From assembly GCA_038025085.1 (NCBI GenBank), contig CM076146.1, positions 24,870,501-24,934,500 on the forward strand: a stretch of DNA of 64,000 nt, given 5' to 3'. The notes under the pieces were generated by a model. It worked only from the letters and a program-made list of their open reading frames with translations. It did not search any database and had not been told where the DNA came from. Positions within the stretch are counted from its first letter, which is position 1. The number at the start of each line of letters is the position of its first letter. Below are positions 57,890 through 64,000 of this stretch, one piece after another. This DNA is from Tetragonia tetragonoides (Eukaryota > Streptophyta > Magnoliopsida > Caryophyllales > Aizoaceae). The translations under genes were made by a program, and so were the position numbers.

Positions 57890-59160
57890 TGTAAGGACCC
57901 GAGATTTCTACGGCCACGGAGTGCGTCCTTATAGAAAATTTGTTTGTTGGGGGTTTTGATAAGTTCAAGGGACCATCGAGTTAGAAAAGCTTTTGTAAAG
58001 ACTTGAATTGAATAAGAAAGAGGTCACAAATCTGCTGTCGGCGTTTTATCGAAGGGATAAACCGAAGGGACAATCCGGAGGGACAACCCAATAGCGCGAT
58101 AAGTGAACTGATCATGTTTTTAGAAAGACTCCCGCTCATATAGAACATATGAGTACCCAAGAATAAAAGGTTCGCGGGCGAAGGTACGAGGTGGGAAGGT
58201 GTTAGGCACCCAACTCACTCGTTTTTTGACGGCCTCTACTAACTCAAGTTTGCTTAATAATTTAAAGACATAATTCCCATGCAAAACCAGATCAACAAAC
58301 TAGACTTAGACTATTAAATGGTTCATCACAAGCATCATAACATTTATTAATGACCCTTATTTAAGCATGCATTCGATTGACAAATTGAGCATTACGACGA
58401 CTAGACATGCTTGGAAGGACAATATTTAGGAAGCAATAAAAGACATTTATTAACATGATATCTACATTATGACTATTAGAAAATAAACAATTAGGCAAGC
58501 AATTTAATTTGAGCTCTCAGGAGTTAGTACGTGAACTGTAGGCTATATTTGACAAAAATAGTAAAGACAAGATCTCATGTTTGGAAGAAAGAGGGGGAAG
58601 CTCGGTGTCAATACTCCCAAGAATAGAGGTTGTCGACTGTAGACTGTAAGATTTTAACTGAGGGAGGAGGGTTGTATTTATAGGCGCAGGAAGTAGGGGT
58701 GGAAGGCTAAAGAGGAACCGAAAATCGGATTTGAGCTGAAAAAATAGCCGGGCCTGGAAACTTATCCAGCGCCGCTAGCGGCTCACCTCACAGCCGCTGA
58801 CGGCTGTCATATGCCAGATAGATGTCGTCATAATGACGACATCCAGTCTATTTTAATTTTCTGGAGGAATTTAGTGTTCCGAAAAATATGAAAAGACCGT
58901 TTTACCTTTGGGCGGTAAAAGACGGTTCTACCCCCGATTCGCAACTTGGCTGTTGGGAGTCGGAAAAAGTCATGAGAGATGTCGTTGGAAAGCTCTTGAA
59001 CGGGGCTATTGAATGGGACTGGAATAAAGGAGTGATCGAAAAAAAAACCTGTGAACTTAATTTACCTATTAAAGCAAAAATAGCGTTCAAGTTTATAAAT
59101 TACTCCTTTCATCATCAGGCTTTTGCGGAGGAATCTGAAGGCGCTTTTTTGGCGTCTACA
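57890..59160 (-). repeat. 5' LTR of element C (1271 bp)
   Basis: TG...CA ends. GCCGCTAGCGGC at 58771-58782 and TATAAATA (minus) at 58675-58682. Highly similar to 31911-33203 but lacking the second palindrome. Confidence 0.92.
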
Positions 59161-60190
59161 GGCCGCATGTGAGGCTTATAGCAGCTATTTGCGCGCCAAA
59201 GTTCGTTTATGAAAGCAGTACTACTCTAAACCAACAGGTTTGTATATTTATACTCGGCCTAAGGCATGGGCTCGCATCTAACCTGAGGTCGGAGCAACAT
59301 TTTACTATCCTTTACAATAGCATTTACTACCCAATTTATTTCTAAACATGTTTTATTGTATGACCTACAGCACAGGGTTTCCCTTTGACTAAAAATCGAA
59401 GGATTTTTATCACTCATCTTATTTCTAACGATATATTTTATTGTGTAACCTACAGCACAGGTTCCCCTTCGACTGAAAATCGAAGGACATTTATTGTGTC
59501 ACCTACAGCACAGGTCCCCCCCTCGACTGAAAATCGAAGGACATTTATAGTATGAACTACAGCACAGGGTCTCCCTTCGACTAAAAATCGAAGGATTTTT
59601 ATCATTTATCTTATTTTTTTAACAAAATATTTTATTGTGTAACCTACAACACAGGTTCCCCTTCGACTGAAAATCGAAGGACATTTATCGTGTAACCTAC
59701 AGCACAGGTTCCCCTTCGATTGAAAATTGAACGACATTTATTGTGTAACCTACAGCACATGGTCTCCCTTCGACTAAAAAATCGAAAGACTTTTATCATT
59801 TATCTCATTTCTCAATATTTTATTGTGTAACCTACAGCACAGGTTCCCCTTCGATTGAAAATTAAAGGACATTTATTGTGTAACCTACAGCACAAGGTCT
59901 CCGTTTGACTAAAAGTCGAAGGATTTTTATCATTTACTTTATTTCTAACGAAGTGTTTTATTGTGTAACCTACAGCAAAGGATCTCTCTGTTCGACTGAT
60001 AGTCGAAGGATTTTTATTGTGTGACCTATAGTATAGGGTCAAGTTCTTGGTCAAATAAACCGGGGAAATTATTACTTTATCCTAAAATGATTTGTTTATC
60101 TCTAACTGATTGTCACCTCACTCAATTTGCTTGTTCATTGCAGGTATTGGCACAGGAATACTTTGACCTTCCCTCTATTCGAGCTCGGCC
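59161..60190 (+). other. 3' interior of element F
   Basis: Continues F beyond the insertion of C. Non-coding, holding a tandem array (59340-60050) and then the region before the PPT (60135-60190, with a CTTTGACC...GGCCAAAG inverted repeat, 60162-60194). Confidence 0.6.
59340..60050. repeat. Tandem array of hairpin units in element F
   Basis: About ten to twelve units of roughly 55-65 bp, each with GTGTAACCTACAGCACAGG and CCTTCGACTGAAAATCGAAGG-type arms. CCTTCGA and TCGAAGG can pair as a 7-bp stem. Unrelated in sequence to the arrays in C and E but in the same slot. Confidence 0.85.
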
Positions 60191-60204
60191 AAAGTAAGGG
60201 CTTC
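60191..60204 (+). other. Polypurine tract of element F
   Basis: AAAGTAAGGGCTTC before TGTAGACACC; a degraded form of AAAGTGGGGGCTTC. Confidence 0.7.
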
Positions 60205-61786
60205 TGTAGACACCAAAAATTTTGTCTATGATAAATCCCCATAAAAATCTGATGATGAAAGGATTGGATTTTGCTCGAACTTGGGTTGCGAGAATAATTG
60301 CTCAGATGATTAGCCCATTTCATTTGAATTAACCAGTGAAAGCCTTTTATACAGGTGATCCAAACTAGTTTGACTGAATTTAATTGGAGTCCAAAACTGA
60401 GAGATAGGTCTCTTTGAACATAAGGGCCCGAAAGGGAACCCAAACCCATGAGTCAACCCTTGGTCAAACAAGGGAACTCAGTCAATCCCACGTGGACCCC
60501 CTCGGAAAAGCCTCCCCCACTTAGAAAAGCAGACAGGTGCCTATGCAGGCATGCCGCTTCAGGTCCAAGCGGCCACACTTGAGTTCAAGCGGTGGCCGCT
60601 AGGACAAGCGGCTATGCCGCTAGGCCAAGCTAAGCGGTTCAACCGCTTGTCCTGACGGCTCAGCCGTTTGGCCTAGTTGCATGGCCGCCTGGACCTTTTT
60701 TGTCGCGGACGGAAAATTCGAGGCCTATTCGATTTTCGTGCCAAACCCTGGCAGCTCCCCCTCTTCTATTTAAACAAACCCTAGGGCGGTTCAGTTGAAG
60801 AGTTTGGTCTTTTGCTTGGCAGTTACAGACTAGAGGTTGATTCTCTCTCTCTCTCATATAAAAAAACCCTAAATTCGATTCTACTCCTTCTTTAGGTTAG
60901 CCCTAGCATCACAAAATAAACCTTCATACTTCATCAAGAGCAAGAATTTAAGCATATCAACCCAATAAGTTCATTGTGAGCATCCAGGTAATCCAACCTG
61001 AGGGTTTTCAATAAATTTTATATTGCTTGTTATTTACTAACGAATTTGGTTTATGTGATATGTACATGTATGGCACGTTTTGAGCAAAAGGGCTTGTATT
61101 AAGCCTAATGAATGGATGAATGAATGCATATTTTGTTATTTTTTGCTCTTTATAGTAAATTATGCTTTGGTTGTGAATTGGTGGATGAATTACTTGTTTG
61201 CCTTCTAACTCGCATGTTTTAGCATATGTATCGTTTTCTAGCAATAAAAGCATGTAATTTGATAAGTTGTTAAAAGTGGTCACGTAAATAATGTTTGTTC
61301 AACCCATTAGTTAAAACTAGGAATTTGGACAAATTGAACCTTGTTTGGAACCGTAGCATTAATAATCGCATTTAATTGATTAGTAAAGGTCGTTGTTGTC
61401 AACGGGCGAGTTGGGTGCCCAACACCTTCCTAGCTCGTACCTACGCCCCCGAACTCATTTATAAAGCCAACTTCCCCAATAGGAATTGGGGTGTGCATAG
61501 GAGTTGGGTTGACGTCTTTTTAGACTATCGACTTGACTCCAAGAGTCCCAAATTTCCTTAAATTGGGTAGCGACTTCCGACAATCTTAATCATGTCCTTA
61601 GTACGAAAGGAAAATCTTTATGTGCATTCACACCCAAGAGATTCACGAAACCCCCCAAAGACGCGCTCTCCCAGCTTATCCATCCGGCCGCCAGGAAATC
61701 AGGAAAAAGGGGAGAAAAATCCGGTAGCCTACATGCCCCCGGGGAGGTTATTGGGTCGTTGGTTAAGGTTGGAAGGGACCCTTACA
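60205..61786 (+). repeat. 3' LTR of element F (1582 bp)
   Basis: Starts TGTAGACACC and ends GACCCTTACA. GC-rich inverted-motif cluster at 60555-60690, TATTTAAA at 60767-60774. Related to the E LTR. The right copy of the target duplication would start GGACA at 61787, but no left copy survives. Confidence 0.75.
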
Positions 61787-62132
61787 GGACATCATAGGCT
61801 AATCCATGGTTTTTGGGTGCTAGGCTTGGCTCCCCACCAACTCGTACCACCAAACCTAACCCCAAGCTCTCTCTACTATTATAATGAGGTCTCATAATTT
61901 TTCCCAATTTGTTTAAAGTGATTTCTAATTTATTTTTTTGTAAGTTGTTCTTTTTTTCGGGCGTATTTTTTAATTAAAAATTAAATTAAATAACTTCTAT
62001 TTGTGAATTTTTTTATTCCGTAACTTAATAATATACTTAAAAAGTTTGAGGTGTAACTTTTGGAAAATAAATCTCCTGACCCTCAAAACCCTAGTGTGAA
62101 AATTATGCAATGGGCAAGTCTACTCCTGTTAA
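61787..62132. other. AT-rich sequence between F and the next LTR
   Basis: No gene or known repeat recognised. It starts where F ends and stops at the D-family LTR. It may be part of an older element or host sequence. Confidence 0.4.
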
Positions 62133-64000
62133 TATAACACCCCCGAATTCGCAACGATTTCCAGGGAGCTATCGACGTCGTTTTACATGACTCGACACCA
62201 CTGAACCGTCCCAAACCCGGGGGATGCCACAGAAACATTTATTGCTAAGGAATAAATGCTAAGCAGAAAGAAAAGTTAGGTATCAAAGAAAGCAGACTAA
62301 ACAAACTAAACGAATTAAAACATTAATATCAGAGTTGTCTATAACGTGAACTTAAGTCTATTAAAGTATTATTACAACTTTGCCTTCAAGGACATAAACC
62401 AAAATCCCACAAACTTAAAGAAATAAATAGTAGAACAAGCCCACATCTAAACTCCAAGGCTACACGTCCTCACTCAGCAACACCTGCACTATGGTTTCCG
62501 TGACGGAAACAAGGTACAGAAGAAAAGAGAAGAAACAAAAGAAAACAGAAATCAGATAAACTAAATAAACGCCGTCCATACCCAATAAAAAAAACTTTCG
62601 GAAACCTTACCTGGGTTTTAAAAGAATCATTGAAATTCATTTGCATGCACAAATAGTCATACATTCAAGCACACGCATACTCAATATTCAATTAAATGGA
62701 ATTCTTGCTTAGTGATCAATTGAACACAAACAGACAATCCATCTTGATTAGAGTAATAAGAGAGCGAATAGAACAACGATTACCCATACTGTTCATCTAT
62801 TGATATTGATATGTCATGGACTTACTCTAGTGTATACTCACACTATCTCTAACATAATAATCGATACGTAGAGAATTAAACAATGGGGAATGATCCGTCC
62901 CGAACACACTACGAGGTGTCCATAATAAGTAAATTGGGAATCACGCATCCCTAGACTACATCAATAGATATAGTCTCGATTGCTCGACTACTCCTAGGGA
63001 TTCATTAGGAGTCTTATTCACATTTACAGTTCAATTTGCATAATTTGCATTAGTTGACTTAGTGGTACAACGAAACCACGACTCACTACTTCATTTCATG
63101 CTTATGACAATGAATAGTAAAAATGACGATAATGACATTAATGCATACAACAAAAAATCATGCTCAATATATGTCTAATGAAATTTCGGCTGCACTTCGT
63201 CAGTTAAACATGATATTCAAAATTTCACATTCAAGAAATACATCCAACAATTATAATACATGCTCATTAGCACTCAATAATATCTCATTCCATTTAGCAC
63301 GTATATTATATCATAATAATACTAACAATCTCCATCACTTAACTTATTCAATAATTAGCATATGAACTAATTAATTAATGAAACATTATAAACTTAACAT
63401 GCTCAATATAATTCATAATTACAGTGAAGAATATAATTCTAATTCTCATAATAAACGACAATATATTTAATCATGCTTCGCATATTAAATTCACAACAAT
63501 TAGGCATTTAGCACATAACAAGTCAAAACATTTTTATGGCTTTTGGAAGGAGGTAGGCACAATCTCTTATCTAAAAAATGCTCACATAACAGTATGTAAG
63601 CTTCCAAATCACGACCCGATCACGCTTGTCCGTTAGGTTCTAATTAAATACAATTACAGAGATATAATCAGTAAATACGAAAATACAAACAGTATAAACA
63701 TATCAATCTCATATTTTATTTAAATTCTTTAATTTATTTCAATCAATCTAGGCTTTTGAAAATCCGGATTCCGATTCCGAACGAGTGCTGGAAAAAAAAA
63801 CAATAATTGAAAAATGTTGAAAATACGAAAATATTTAAAAACAAAAATAAAATTCGAAACCCTAATTGGTTTTTCGAACCTAGGCCACGATCACCCATGC
63901 ATAGGGACCCATGGCCTGGTCCAGCACCAAGACCACCGCGCACCGACCACCATGGTCGGCGCTGGCTCGCCGGAGCACCGGCGACAGAGGAGAGAAAAAG
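62133..64000 (-). mobile_element. D-family LTR, cut by the window end
   Basis: Matches the outer 1.8 kb of the D LTRs but is clearly more diverged. The outer end reads TATAACACC instead of TGTAACACC. By orientation it is the outer (3') end of another minus-strand element, or a solo LTR. Confidence 0.85.

Larger units (their letters stand above)
31911..59160 (-). mobile_element. C: minus-strand Tat element with antisense gene cassette, 27 kb including D
   Basis: Bounded by LTRs 31911-33203 (3') and 57890-59160 (5'). The flanks are GGCCC (31906-31910) and GGCCG (59161-59165), a target duplication with one change. Without D it is about 15.2 kb. In element direction: LTR, leader, gag, protease, a zinc-knuckle-rich linker, integrase, twin hairpin, antisense DUF7745-like, antisense PMD, 60-bp array, PPT, LTR. 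RT and both RNase H domains are missing. It is the only copy here with the whole cassette in one piece. Confidence 0.9.
17971..61786 (+). mobile_element. F: right part of a plus-strand Tat-like element, split by B and C
   Basis: The pieces read in order as one element: antisense DUF7745-like (18896-~17971), antisense PMD (31374-31148 plus 22508-19737), PMD upstream region (31375-31910), interior (59161-60190, with a hairpin array), PPT (60191-60204) and 3' LTR (60205-61786). B and C interrupt it. Its 5' LTR, gag and pol are missing to the left of ~17970. Whether G and F were once two tandem elements or one rearranged element cannot be decided here. Confidence 0.65.

Overview
This window looks like plant nuclear DNA, most likely a eudicot, from a repeat-dense region. 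It is built almost entirely of nested LTR retrotransposons. I see no ordinary cellular gene, no tRNA or rRNA gene and no CRISPR array. The evidence is Ty3/Gypsy coding domains, TG...CA LTRs with 5-bp target duplications, a tRNA-iMet primer site, and introns in plant-type plant-mobile-domain (PMD) genes. I cannot name the species.

Layout. 1-1989: right end of a plus-strand Tat-lineage element (A0), ending in LTR 731-1989. 1990-12546: internal part of a second plus-strand Tat element (G), with pol (RT, RNase H, second RNase H, integrase) followed by antisense DUF7745-like and PMD genes. 12547-~17970: truncated minus-strand element E, inserted in G's PMD exon 1 and carrying its own PMD gene. ~17970-61786: right part of a plus-strand element F (antisense DUF7745-like and PMD genes, hairpin repeat array, 3' LTR 60205-61786). 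F is split by two insertions: B (22509-31147, target duplication CCAAC) and C (31911-59160). C is split in its protease region by chromovirus D (43295-55295, target duplication CCTCC) and carries a small hAT-like MITE (41425-41641). 62133-64000 is the start of another D-family LTR.

Shared logic. The Tat-type elements use a common plan: 5' LTR, gag-pol, a conserved twin hairpin, then a two-gene cassette in antisense (PMD, then DUF7745-like, transcribed towards pol), then a family-specific tandem array, PPT and 3' LTR. PMD genes have about seven exons with mostly canonical splice sites. A GC-rich palindrome (GCCGCTAGCGGC or relatives) lies 88-90 bp upstream of the TATA box in the A/B/C LTRs and recurs in the promoters of the antisense genes. 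All copies seen are damaged, and no element encodes a full gag-pol: G lacks gag and protease, B has gag only, C lacks RT and RNase H, and D is full length but has stops and frameshifts.

Most interesting signals: the antisense cassette with its shared palindromic promoter module, the covarying hairpins after pol, and the unexplained pre-gag ORF of D. Extra and antisense ORFs are already known in Tat-lineage elements, so the cassette itself may not be new. Exon boundaries were read by eye and by comparing copies.
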